64,000 bases of DNA from positions 372,001 through 436,000 of the forward strand of contig JAACJK010000010.1 in assembly GCA_013368325.1 (NCBI GenBank). The letters are read 5' to 3'. Origin of the DNA: Ephemerocybe angulata (lineage: Eukaryota > Basidiomycota > Agaricomycetes > Agaricales > Psathyrellaceae). The notes below the pieces were generated by a model. That model had not been told where the DNA came from. It saw only the letters and a program-made list of their open reading frames with translations, and did not search any database. Position 1 is the stretch's first letter. Each line of letters opens with the position of its first letter. Made by a program: the position numbers and the translations under genes. Below, in pieces: positions 12,851-22,736 of the stretch.

Positions 12851-13257
12851 TGGCAACCGAACTGATTCTGTTGAAAGGGTACCGGACACCGAGCCTCAAT
12901 CGTGGATTGAGGTTATAGGTTGATTGAAGGTAAGGTTGGGGGAGTACAGAGTTGCAGGAGCTTAGCGAAAAGACGGGTATTGCAGGGAGGAGGGGCCAAA
13001 AGGTAGAGGTATTACTGCTGCGGTATGAGGGGACGAAAAGAACACCGATAAGTATGGGCAGCACACGATGGTTCAGGAACAAGCTGGTCAGATCGATCAC
13101 AACATCAAAATTCACGAAAAATCACCAGGAAATACAAACTCGGCTTTCAAAGCGCGACGAACGTGTTAACGTCAATGGCCCTGGCGTCCTGAAGTTCTCG
13201 CTTTCTGCTCTGCACTCACCACGGTATTACATTGGCATGTACAATCCATTAACCAAG
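12851..13257. other. Intergenic, about 400 nt
   Basis: Lies between the end of the UPF0739-like gene (minus strand) and the doubtful small ORF. No gene, repeat or regulatory motif recognised. Confidence 0.4.
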
Positions 13258-14329
13258 CTATAACGCCAGGCGATCGAACGTTACGGTCTCACAGATCACT
13301 GTCATCTGTGCTGATCCATCGCCAATTGACTCCAACCTAGCCCTGAACAGTTCTTCCAAACGCTTGGTTGTCTTCCTTGGGGAGAGGGTATCTGGCTGTT
13401 CTTCTTCTAGAACTGCTGGGGCGGAGAACTTCATGATGCTCGTGGGTGTTGGCGGGTCTGGTCCAGCGTAGGCCAAGACGCATTCGTACGTGTTCACCGC
13501 AACGCCGCTCAGGAAGATTGGGGAAAAGGTGGCTGCCTCAACCGATGGTACGTAGGCAACTGGGTAATCCAGGATTACGGCGGCTAATGCCACAGCCGCA
13601 CTTAAAGGTAGATTGTCCGGGAGCGCAATCGAAACTCTCAAAGGCGTTGCGTCGAAGTTGATTATACCAAGGAGTGAGTCGATGGCACTGTAAAGCTCAG
13701 GAGGGATTTCGGAGTCACTGGACTTGGAAGAGGTCGGTTGGTGTAAGAGTTTGAGATGATGACCCACTAACAATTTTACAGCCACTTCCGGGAAAGAGGG
13801 TAACGAAGGTGAGCTCTCCAATGAGGGTGTTTGTCATCGGAGGCTGCTGTAGATTTACGTCCTGTGAACCCTTTCTCGCGATTCCCGAAAGCCTCTGCCG
13901 CAGAAGTTTTCTGTTGACCAAGAAAGACTGTCCAGAGGACGGCTCGAAGACGTGGCTGACATCGAGGACAATGTCGCGCGTCGAATCGTTCTAATCCGGA
14001 TAGTGGTCGTTAACTTAAACTCACTCGCCCCCCAGCACTATGATTACTCACGTCTATTAGGACCTCTAGCAGACGAGTAAAGTCGACAACAGGCTCTTTG
14101 GGTGTGAAAAGGTCAATCAAACAACCTGTTCTAACAGTGGAAAAGAAAGCGCGTTAATCACAAACATTTGCCAAGTATGTTACATAATAACGGGCGCTTA
14201 CCGAAGAGACGAGCCGACAAAAGCTATGTCGACGCTTAATCTGGATCGCGACAGTGAAGGAAGACGGCGGATCCACGGTATCGTGCTAATAACGTGTTCG
14301 ATTTTAGAGATGGTATTATGGAATGACAT
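13258..14329 (-). CDS. Conserved protein, probably UPF0739 (C1orf74-like)
   Basis: A four-exon model fits in all phases: 14329-14202, 14130-14052, 13990-13859 and 13815-13258, giving 298 residues. Blocks that look conserved are SSLRTGCLIDLF, VDFTRLLEVLID, SFLVNRKLLRQRL and, near the C terminus, ALAAVILDYPVAYVP followed by FLSGVAVNTYECVL. The order (an early strand with a Gly-Cys, a middle LVN motif and a late L-x-YPVxY motif) resembles the UPF0739/C1orf74 family, whose biochemical role is unknown; I rely on memory for that assignment. No signal peptide or membrane segment is seen. The next gene upstream lies on the same strand about 140 nt away, so it may share little promoter space. Confidence 0.6.
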
Positions 14330-14471
14330 GGGAGAGAGGGAGAAGTCCATCAAGCTTCAAACTCCGAGTCGAAGGCGCTTGATTTTGGTTCGGCTCCCCT
14401 CACAACCGCAAACTAAGTCTCTACGAGATCTCTATTTCTACAAAAAGGAAAACATGAAAGGTGGGCGTAAA

Positions 14472-15590
14472 TCAAACTCGGAAAACGACACGGAACAGAT
14501 GCCCTCCTATCTCTGTCACCATGCCCAACATATCTGACAAGCCAATGACCAAAGGAAACGCTGGAGCTACAGTATTTGTCCCTAACTCTGAAGATGAGCA
14601 AACCAAGTGGGCTTCTCCAGATAACGAAAGAAGGAACTTTTCCATTCCGTGAATCCCTTGGGACACTCCCCGGCCCTTCACCTCCATCGTCGACGGCTCG
14701 CCTGAGTCGTACGAGCCGTCATGGAAGAGCGATGGTGTTGAGGACGTCGTGATAGCGTTGAGGATAGTCTCTTCCGTTGACAGCAGCGATGTGAAGAAAG
14801 ATAGGAGAGGGATGTGGGTTTGAGTACCATGAAGTGGTTCCGGGATGTCAGTGTGCGCCGCCTGTGGAACTGAAGTTTCGATTGTCACAGGCGAGCCGGG
14901 TTTTCCGCGATTATGTGTGGGCTCTCGCGCTGTACTCGGGACCCTCCTACTCTCTTCAGGCGGCTTCATGGCCCTTGGGAGCTGATAATGGCCTCTAGGA
15001 TCCAATGGACGCTTCTCTGCTCTTCGGCTGCCCAACCCCTTCTGCTTGAAGAGCTGAGGACGAGAGCTTGGAGTGAGAACGAGGGTTCCAATATCATTTG
15101 GCCAGACCCAGCCTTCATGTTCTTCCGCACGCGGGGAAGATGGCGCGTGTGCACTGATGTCAACTCGACCATCGGAAACGGTTGGGCTGGGAGCGAAGTT
15201 GGGGCTCAGGTTGGTCGGTGTCCCGGAGCACGCGGAAAACGACAGCTCTACCGGCGAGAGGGAAGGGGTGATGCTGTGAGGGCTGGGTGGAACGGACAGT
15301 GGGTTGGGAAAGATGAAAGATGTGCCAATGTCCAGATTGTCTACCCATTCCTTCGTCGCACTGCGTGTTGCCAACTTCGATGGTGCAGCCGAGTCCTGTA
15401 CACCACCAGCATTCTGCTGTTTGGGCCGTGCAGAGTAGTACTGCGCCATCGTGAATGTGAGCCCTGGTAGTGGTCGGTGAAGAGTGACAGAGTGGTCTCC
15501 GATAGCGGTTGGCTCAGAAGCCAAATTGTCGCCACAAATGAATGAAAGCCTTCGTGGGAATGTGAGGTCAGCCTCCGTTCCTGGCTCCAT
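14472..15590 (-). CDS. Hypothetical Ser/Pro/Thr-rich protein, 372 residues
   Basis: A single open frame from ATG 15590-15588 to TGA 14474-14472. The composition is rich in Ser, Pro and Thr through residues 70-260, suggesting disorder, with short more ordered segments (around PLLSFFTSLLSTEETIL and the C-terminal GLSDMLGMVTEIGGHLFRVV). No domain recognised. A 293-nt gap separates it from the divergent F-box gene at 15884. The length of the open frame argues that it is a gene, but introns could change the ends. Confidence 0.55.
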   Translation of the reverse strand: MEPGTEADLTFPRRLSFICGDNLASEPTAIGDHSVTLHRPLPGLTFTMAQYYSARPKQQNAGGVQDSAAPSKLATRSATKEWVDNLDIGTSFIFPNPLSVPPSPHSITPSLSPVELSFSACSGTPTNLSPNFAPSPTVSDGRVDISAHAPSSPRAEEHEGWVWPNDIGTLVLTPSSRPQLFKQKGLGSRRAEKRPLDPRGHYQLPRAMKPPEESRRVPSTAREPTHNRGKPGSPVTIETSVPQAAHTDIPEPLHGTQTHIPLLSFFTSLLSTEETILNAITTSSTPSLFHDGSYDSGEPSTMEVKGRGVSQGIHGMEKFLLSLSGEAHLVCSSSELGTNTVAPAFPLVIGLSDMLGMVTEIGGHLFRVVFRV

Positions 15591-15883
15591 GATACCCCTA
15601 TCTCAATTTCACCCTGACGAAAGCGTGATAAGAGAGAAATGGCCAGGATAATTAATCGTTCTCGAGTGTCACTAAAAGCATATGAACTGATAGTGGCTAA
15701 TTCTACAGAGATTGACCCCTATTCACCATTAATTGACGTGTCGCCGACGCGTCGCGGACCCGTGATGCCTTTCGTGGGAATGTCAGTCAACCGTGATGTC
15801 GTCGAACGCGAGCCGCCGCCCGCGCCGTGTCCACTGTCGACTCACTACGACGTACATCTCCCCCACGGGGGGCCCCAGCATAC
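15591..15883. promoter_or_regulatory. Shared upstream region of two divergent genes
   Basis: This 293-nt gap holds the start-proximal DNA of the hypothetical gene (minus) and the TPR/F-box gene (plus). No clear TATA box was seen. Confidence 0.35.
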
Positions 15884-17564
15884 ATGTCCTGGAAAAGGGA
15901 ATTCTCGACTGCAGTAAAGCACTTTCGAAATGGGGAACTGGAGCTCGCTCTGGAGAGCTTCAACCAGGCAAGGAGGACCCAAGATTTATCCAGGCGCATT
16001 TTCCTGACCATTTCTGAAGGCTATCGACAACGGGGCGAAGAAGGAGTATGCGGTCTATGACTCGCGCTCTGCAGTACTCGAAAAACTAGGTCGACGGAAA
16101 GATGCCCTCAAAGACGCGAAGACGACCATCGAACTCGCACCAGCACAATGGCAAGGTTATGCACGAGCTGCGAAACTCTTCCTTCAAATGCGGAAGTTCG
16201 ATTCAGCGACAAAGATGGTCGACGCTGCATTGAAACGACTGAAGGGAGACGAAACGAAGCGGCGAGATGACCTTTCCACTTTGAAAAATGACATCGCTGT
16301 TGCCGAGGAAGACTACATTCGTCGGACAACCAATCACTGGACGCACCTTCCAGTTGAACTTTTCGCAGACATCGCTCAAATGCTGGTCGACGAGGACATC
16401 AAGCATCTAATACCGCTCTCACACGTCTGCAAAGACTGGAGACGCGTCGTGGAGGACAGTGCTGGATTATGGTCAACACTGGTGATAGGCCGTGCTCGCC
16501 CCTGGGCCAAAGCCGAACGTTGGGTCAAACACTCTAAAGGTGTCATTCATTCACTGGTTGTTCCGTACGAGTCGCACGAGAGAGGGAAATGGGATGGCGA
16601 TGGACTGAGTGGCATTCGGTGGGACCAACTGCGAGCCTTCAAGGCAGAACATTGGAACCTCTGCTCCCACTTAAAAGCGATCGGCCTTGAGCCTGGCGTC
16701 CTCACCTCACTCACTCGATACGACTACACAAACGAAGTACGCACTCCCCAAATACCCCCATTCCATTCCTCCTGGCCAATTCAACATCTCGCGCTCGCCC
16801 ACGTCAAGCTCTCCCAGCCTCTCATTGACCTCCTGGAGGGAAGCATTGTCACACTTTCCCTCTCAAGAATGTCGTTCCCATCAAGTGGTGTCCAGCTCTC
16901 TGGGAGCCTAGAGTCCCTTGTGCTCGACTCGACGGATGGCCCCGCCTTCAAAGAACTACCAGACGAACTACCTGATATGCACCACCTCACCCTTCGTCAA
17001 ATGGGAAAGCATACTCTATCTTTACTTCTGGTTAAAATGCCGTATCTCACGAGCCTCCGCTTGCACGACTGCTCAAGCATCAAGAGTGAACACCTGGAAT
17101 CGCTTGGGAAGAAGAGCTCGGGACATCTTACAACGCTGGTCCTCGATTCGGTCGCGATTGACAGCCCCAAGCACTTGGTCAACTTTCTACGATCTAACCC
17201 TCAGCTCACGACCTTGGAGCTAACTAGGATGCACGGAGTTGTTGCCGTCATCGAGGCGCTTGCGTCAACTGAGAATCCGTCTGATTCCTCCGAAGCTGAA
17301 CCCGTTCAAGCCATGTGCCCGAAGCTCAATCATCTCAATTTGTCCAATTGCCAGGAACTGGGGACGGGGCCCATTTTCCGCCTCATCAAATCGCGCAATG
17401 GCGCTTCAGCGCCTGTGGACGACGTGGAGAAAATATCGGCGCTTATCCTAGACGGTTGTGAAAAGATCGAAGCCGAGTGGCTTCCCTGGTTCAGGAAGCA
17501 TGTCGGCCGATTTAGCTGTGTGTATTGGACGAAGAAGTCAGGGAGGTACCGTGCGGCGGCTTAG
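15884..17564 (+). CDS. TPR / F-box / leucine-rich repeat protein (Dia2/Pof3 type)
   Basis: Exon 1 is 15884-15967 and exon 2 is 16020-17564, joined in phase 0 to give 542 residues. The 52-nt intron starts with GC (cag/gcaagg) and ends in ctgaag, with a good branch site (ctgac). Without it the TPR frame breaks; with it residues 1-100 form about three TPR-like helix pairs (AVKHFRNGELELALESFNQ, then YAVYDSRSAVLEKLG and WQGYARAAKLFLQM). An F-box follows at about 130-175 (HLPVELFADIAQML), then leucine-rich repeats to the end. Proteins with this order (S. cerevisiae Dia2, S. pombe Pof3) are SCF ubiquitin-ligase adaptors that protect replication forks and disassemble the CMG helicase; that role here is inferred. 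Confidence 0.85.
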
Positions 17565-17689
17565 CGGCAGCCCTTTGGTGTATGTGGTCGATCTTCGTTC
17601 ATCCTCTGTAGTTCTGACAAGTTTGCCGAGTAGACATATGTTTCAATTTGGTTTTTGGTTTGATACTATCACATAATTCCCAAGGCTCT

Positions 17690-18466
17690 CTACGAGGGGC
17701 ACTCTTTGCATTCTTTAAAATTAACGTGGACCACGGTGGGATCAACTGCCTCAGTAAACTTGGAAACTGCCTCCTTCCCTTTACCGGCGCTTACCGCCTT
17801 CTTGTGGTCCTATTCAGAGAGGTGACCATGTAAGTAATATTCCGGGTCTTATGGTAGACGGTAAGGCTCACCTCAACTTTATCCCAGCCAATAGTAGCAT
17901 AATATGTCCCAGGTTTCTCGACAACCTCGCCGTACGTTGCGTGGGGATGAAAGCCCTTTTCGCCGACCAACGCGTTAAATATGCCTTGGATTGTGCTGAT
18001 AAAGTCCTCTGGTGTCTTTCCCGGCCTTGGTCTGCCCATAACGAGTTCCGTGGTGGGGCAACTCAAAGGCTTGGTATGGTCCCCGATGAAATTAACGTGA
18101 ACCATTTCAATGGGGCCCGTCATGCATGGCTTCATGTCCTCCTGGATCTTGGCGAATGCCGGCGTGGACGCGAATTTCATGTGGTCATCGATGCTCTCCC
18201 ATTCTAAATATGGAGGGTCAGATACTGACACATCTCGGCGAATGTCAAGACATACCGATGACAAGGTATATTGTTCTTTTGTCTTCGACCTGTAGACCGT
18301 GGAAAGCACTGGAATATCGTTAAGCAAGGCAGAATAAGGCTTGTGGAGCCTACCTGAGGAAGCCCTTTGCTTTACTAAGGGCCTTACACAATGGCTCAAT
18401 GCAAGAGGGGTCGACGAGGAAAGCGTCAGAGGCTGGGAAGGAGGCGAATTCAACGACGGGAGACAT
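17690..18466 (-). CDS. Dimeric alpha-beta barrel (ABM-like) protein A
   Basis: Exons 18466-18354, 18308-18256, 18224-17872 and 17809-17690 join in phase to give 212 residues. The protein begins MSPVVEFASFPASDAFL and has two ferredoxin-like halves: the first ends at YLVIV-DPPYLEWES, the second at TYYATIGWDKVE. This fits the dimeric alpha-beta barrel superfamily that includes antibiotic-biosynthesis monooxygenase (ABM) and EthD-type enzymes acting on small, often aromatic molecules; no cofactor is needed by many members. The substrate is unknown. It is the first of three head-to-tail copies and ends 125 nt from the convergent F-box gene. Exon 2 is 53 nt, as in all paralogues here. Confidence 0.8.
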
Positions 18467-18520
18467 AGTGCGCGTTGGAAAGTGGGGAGGAGAAGAGAGG
18501 TGAAGTCTAAAGGATGCTCT

Positions 18521-18527
18521 CATATAA
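18521..18527 (-). promoter_or_regulatory. TATA-like element before ABM-like gene A
   Basis: On the minus strand the sequence ctcttatatg lies about 55-60 nt upstream of the start codon at 18466. It is weaker than the TATA boxes of genes B and C but sits at a similar distance. Confidence 0.4.
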
Positions 18528-18712
18528 GAGCTGATATACCCACTTACGAAAGGAGGTTGCTTAGGCTGAGACACTTGAGGAACCCAGGCGAGACAAGCCA
18601 ATCCCTCGTCATTCAAAGGTTTCGATTGTTCCCCAGTATAAATGATACATTTGATACGCAGAATTATAGGTATGAGTTCAAATTGGAGTGACTGCCTCCA
18701 GGAGCGCAGTAC

Positions 18713-19489
18713 TCAGTGCTTAGTCAAAGAGACATGGGCCGAGGAAATGGGATCAGCGAGAGCAAGCAGCTTGACAATTTCTGGCAAGGCAACTTCACTG
18801 CCAGCAACGGCAGCATGGTCCTGTATACTTTGTTGGTCTCATTTATTCTTTTATGTTGACAATGCTAGAACTCACCTCCGCACGGTCCCACCCACTGATC
18901 GCGAGGAACGTTCCTGGCTTCTCAATAAGCTCGCCGTAGGCTGCAGGAGGGTGCGCCCCTGTAAATCCTTGGCTCCCAAAAATCCCATTCATATTATCGA
19001 ATTGGGATGTCAGTTCTTCTTTGGTCTTGCCTTCCTTAATCTTGTAATACGTGATCTCGGTGTTCGGGGCCTCCAGTGATATGGTGAAGTCTTTCATGAC
19101 GGTGAATTCGAGGCTGTAGGGCCCCGGTCCGATGAGGGTATCTTTCATCTGGGCACCTAGTTCTGCGTAGATTGGATCGGCCCTTGCTTTCTCATGGAGG
19201 TCATAGGACTCCCAGACTATTGAGGATTGGTGAGTAAGGGTATTCCCATGGAACAGAATGGATTGAGCTACCAAGAACGATGTAAACAGTTTTTCCATCT
19301 TCGGTTTGGAAGCCGCTATATGCACTAATGGAACATTCAGTGCTGCTTTAATGTTGTCTTGACACGGCTGTTGTACCTTTTAAAGCCCTCTGCCTTGGAG
19401 ATGATGTCTGAAGCACCTTTAACCAAGGAGGGATCGGACAGAAGTGCATCAGAAGCTTGGAAAGATGCGACTTCAACACAGAGCGACAT
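18713..19489 (-). CDS. Dimeric alpha-beta barrel (ABM-like) protein B
   Basis: Exons 19489-19377 (113 nt), 19324-19272 (53), 19216-18876 (341) and 18820-18713 (108) give 204 residues. It starts MSLCVEVASFQASDALL; exon 2 encodes SGFQTEDGKTVYIVL, running into VWESYDLHEKA; the second half ends FLAISGWDRAE before the last exon (DHAAVAGSEVALPEIV). The fold assignment rests on the repeated strand pattern (Y-x-V/A-x-x-W-E/D) and the match to neighbours. All donors and acceptors are canonical. The substrate is unknown. Confidence 0.8.
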
Positions 19490-19546
19490 GTTGTCTCGTC
19501 GAGACTCAAGAGTGGGTTGTGATGCACGTTGTCGAATTGGGACCCT

Positions 19547-19554
19547 CTTTTATA
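19547..19554 (-). promoter_or_regulatory. TATA box of ABM-like gene B
   Basis: TATAAAAG on the minus strand, about 58 nt upstream of the ATG at 19489. Such strong TATA boxes usually mark regulated rather than housekeeping promoters. Confidence 0.6.
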
Positions 19555-19923
19555 TCCCACAGCAGGATCAAACCTTCCACACTCCTTTGAGCCGCCGGAG
19601 ATATAATCTCCGTGAATCGGACGTTGCACGCATGGCCTCTCTCGGTTAGTAGTACAGTTATGATACAGTCTTCCAGATATATGATTGTCCTCGTAAAATG
19701 TGGTTTCCATTAGTGTGGAGAGACATTGGTGGAACTGCCCCTGACATAGCCGCCGCGCGCCTATTCTGAGGCCACTATAAGCGCCCGCCTGCCAGTAGCC
19801 TGAGGCCAAGGCCCTGCGGTTCCTGGAACTGCGTGAGTACAATTTATCCTAGTGGAATTATGGCTGCGTGTCATGGTTATGTGGCTATGGTAACAGTAAA
19901 GAACAGTATCTACAGGATTACGA

Positions 19924-20728
19924 TTATGTCGTGCGTGCATACTTTGTCAGGGAAACATGAGCGAGAGACACCGTATCTACAAGCTCGAGCAACCTCGCGG
20001 CCTCTGCTTGTGCAGCCTCACTCCCTGCGGCGGAATAATGGTCCTAGACATTGTAATCAGTACGATTGTAACTAGTATTCCTTCACAGCAAGAAAGTCAC
20101 CTCGACCCGGTCCCAGCCGCTCGTGAAAAGGAAGGTCCCTCGTTTCCCGACAAGCTCGCCGAAGGTTGCAGGAGGGTGTGCTCCAATGAAGTTTCCAGTG
20201 GTAAACGTCTCATTCAACGCTCCAAACTGTAAGGCCAGCTGTTCCTCTGTCTTGCCCTCCTTGAGATTGAGAACACACAGTTCGGTAACGGGCGCGTCAA
20301 AGGAGTTGGAGAATTCCCCTGTAAACTCGGTGAAGTCCAGGGTCACAGGTCCCGCAACAAGGGTTTCTTTGAGCGATGAGACTAGATCAGCGTGCAATGC
20401 GCTAGTTTTGAGCGTTTCATGGTTCTCAAGAGACTCCCATACTGTCAGTAGTGGGAAGGGGCATTATTAGGGCGTCATTGACTCTGATGAATCAAGTACC
20501 CGACATACCGACGACAAGATAATTGGTTTTCTTATCTTCGATCTGAAGCCCATTGTAGGAACTGTGAAGTAAAATCAGCGCTTGATGCATGGCCGGGGCA
20601 ACTAGCTCTTCCATTCACCTAATGTATCCTTCGGCCTTTGCTAGGATCTCCTCAGCCCTCCGGGCTAAACCAGGATCAGCTAAGAGGGCCTCAGACGCCA
20701 GGTAAGCAGCGACTTCAACAACGGGCAT
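19924..20728 (-). CDS. Dimeric alpha-beta barrel (ABM-like) protein C
   Basis: Exons 20728-20619 (110 nt), 20561-20509 (53), 20441-20101 (341) and 20043-19924 (120) give 207 residues. It begins MPVVEVAAYLASEALLADP and its exon 2 and 3 products closely resemble those of gene B (GLQIEDKKTNYLVV, then WESLENHETLK, TELCVLNLKEGKTEEQL and LFTSGWDRVE). Exon 3 has exactly the length of gene B exon 3, pointing to a tandem duplication. The last donor (gtgact) is weak; reading through it would give a stop after only five further residues, so a shorter isoform is possible. Confidence 0.8.
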
Positions 20729-21106
20729 AGTTTGAAGCTTAGCCTTTAGGCTTGGTGAGTTATCCTTCCGATTACGTTGCGTCCTCTTGAGAAAGAAGGG
20801 CTATTTATACCATGGCTGGACAGTGGACAGTGGAGGCGGTGCAACCTCGATAAATGGGAGTGCAGCCAAAGTGCAGCAGGAGCGAATGTGGCTTCCTGAT
20901 CTGAGGCTGATTCAGACTCTGACGACCACTCAAATGTGACCCGCATTCAACCACCGGGGACAATTCTTAGATCATAGGCACCTTTCCCCTGTGTTCTTGG
21001 GGTCTGACTGGTACTGTAGTAAACTTTTGTAAATTTGCAGTCGTCTGTATACCACTGACACAATGAGGTGATACCGAAGTCCCCCAGTTTTTCCTCCAAG
21101 CACTTT
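20729..21106. promoter_or_regulatory. Promoter of ABM-like gene C and 3' flank of the GH131 gene
   Basis: The 378-nt gap contains a TATA box for gene C (separate entry). The rest is likely the GH131 3' UTR; no other element was recognised. Confidence 0.4.
20802..20809 (-). promoter_or_regulatory. TATA box of ABM-like gene C
   Basis: TATAAATA on the minus strand, about 75 nt upstream of the ATG at 20728, similar in position to the TATA box of gene B. Confidence 0.6.
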
Positions 21107-22326
21107 TCACGGTTGGCACTGGCATTGGAGTAAGTAAGCAGGCCTAGAGGAATGCAAAGGTAACTCACCTGAGAGTAGTAAGGAGCTGATACGGGCTTGC
21201 ACGTTGCGGGAGGTGCACAGTTAGTCGGTCCAGTCCATCCGGTACCTCCGCACTGACCATAGAGCGATTGAAGGGGACCTTCAGGAGTCGTGGTTGTGGT
21301 CGTCGGGGTAGTTACCGTGGTTGTGGTCGTGGGCGTCGTAGTGGTAGTTCCGCCGGTAGTAGTGGTAACAGTGCCATTGCCGCTACCCTGTGCAGTCGTA
21401 ATGGGCCCCTTCTCAATGTAAACACCGCTGAAGTACCAATCCTCAGGGGGATTCCTATTGGTGATACGGAGCACCCCGACGTGGAAGTCCGCAGAGTTCG
21501 TAGATGTGCTTGCAGCTTGGTTGTTGGCCACACGGGCCAGGGGCTCGCCATTCTTAGATGCCCAGAGACCAACTGTCTTCGCGTCGAACTGTATTGTTTT
21601 AGGCAAAGAGTCAGTCCAGCTGACGGATGAGTGACGAAGGGGACACAAACGTTGATATCATAGGCAAAGTTGAACCAAGTGTCGGCAGTGAAAGCCGTGC
21701 TCCATTTCTCTTGACCTCCAATCATCCAGACGAGGTTGCCGCCGTTGGGACCAACGCCGTACTTGAGCTCTGTGAAGTGGCTCTCGAAAAACATGACTTG
21801 ATGCTCCAGGGTGGTCTAAGCACGACGATCAGTTCTCCTTCGCGTTCGTGCAGCATAGCTCAAGCCAACGTACGTCGGGCGCGTTGGTGTTTGTCCTCTT
21901 GACGGAGAAATGGTAGAACAGATTTCCAGTGCCCAAGTTGGCGGTGGTCTGGGGAATGAGTTCCGCCCTCTCCATCTGCGAGTTCCATGTCGCAGAGGTA
22001 TCGATTGTCATCTTGAGACCCCTCAGCTCTTTGGAATGGGCAGGATTCTTGTATGCCGCGTCTAGTGCCAGGTATTTGGAGGTAGCCCCACTTCCGTGGA
22101 TGTACCATTGGTATGTTCCGACTTGGCTGGCCCAAGACCCTTGAAAAACGGACGGGGAGGCAGTTAGCAAACCCTTCTTTGTATTCCACTGTATGAACCT
22201 CGACTCACATTTATCGAAATCAGCGGGACTGGCGAAGTTGTTGAATGTACCATCCCAGACAATCTCGCCTGCGCGAGCAGTCGACGCGGCCAAAAGTGAA
22301 ACGAAGATCCAAGAAATGCCCAACAT
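21107..22326 (-). CDS. Secreted GH131 beta-glucanase with C-terminal CBM1
   Basis: Five exons: 22326-22209, 22139-21874, 21815-21651, 21588-21169 and 21118-21107 (12 nt), giving 326 residues. A signal peptide (MLGISWIFVSLLAASTARA) is followed by the GH131 domain to about residue 240: WDGTFNNFASPADFDK, SWASQVGTYQWYIHG, RAELIPQTTANLG, YHFSVKRTNTNAPD, FFESHFTELKYG and DWYFSGVYIE. A Thr/Pro-rich linker leads to a CBM1 (YGQCGGTGWTGPTNC...), whose fourth Cys comes from the last 12-nt exon (Cys-Gln-Pro-stop). GH131 enzymes cleave beta-1,3/1,6/1,4-glucans and are found mainly in fungi; CBM1 binds cellulose. Expected to act outside the cell on plant walls. All introns are canonical. Confidence 0.93.
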
Positions 22327-22736
22327 CGTCAGTAGGTAACGCTGGTCGGTCGTGTAAATAACTCATCCTCGGGCGAAGGAACACAGTATAAGTACTTCCA
22401 GACGAATACCAGCCGTGTTTTCCTCCGAAGATTGTCGGGCAACTATCGCACAAAACTGCAGGTGAAGCACCGGGAAAAAGCTCGGGTCGGATAAATCGTA
22501 GTTGCGCATTATAATGAATTCTTCCAGAAGTCCGGAATTAGTGCTAGGTCATAAGGGTCATGAGGTGCTCTGCTGGAGAGCGAGATGCGTTATGATGGTA
22601 CAAATCATGCGAAGGTGGGAGAAGGAGAAATTCATGAGAGAATAAAAAATGGTCGCCACTCTAAGGCGGGTCGGGTATAAAAGAACCCAAAAATAGATGG
22701 CGTGAAACGACTCCGAAGGAGATGAGGGGAGGTGGA
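22327..22736. other. Gap between GH131 start and CSC1 end
   Basis: 410 nt, holding the GH131 promoter and the CSC1 3' end (both genes on the minus strand). A TATAAAAG word at about 22679 points the wrong way for GH131. No gene seen. Confidence 0.4.
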
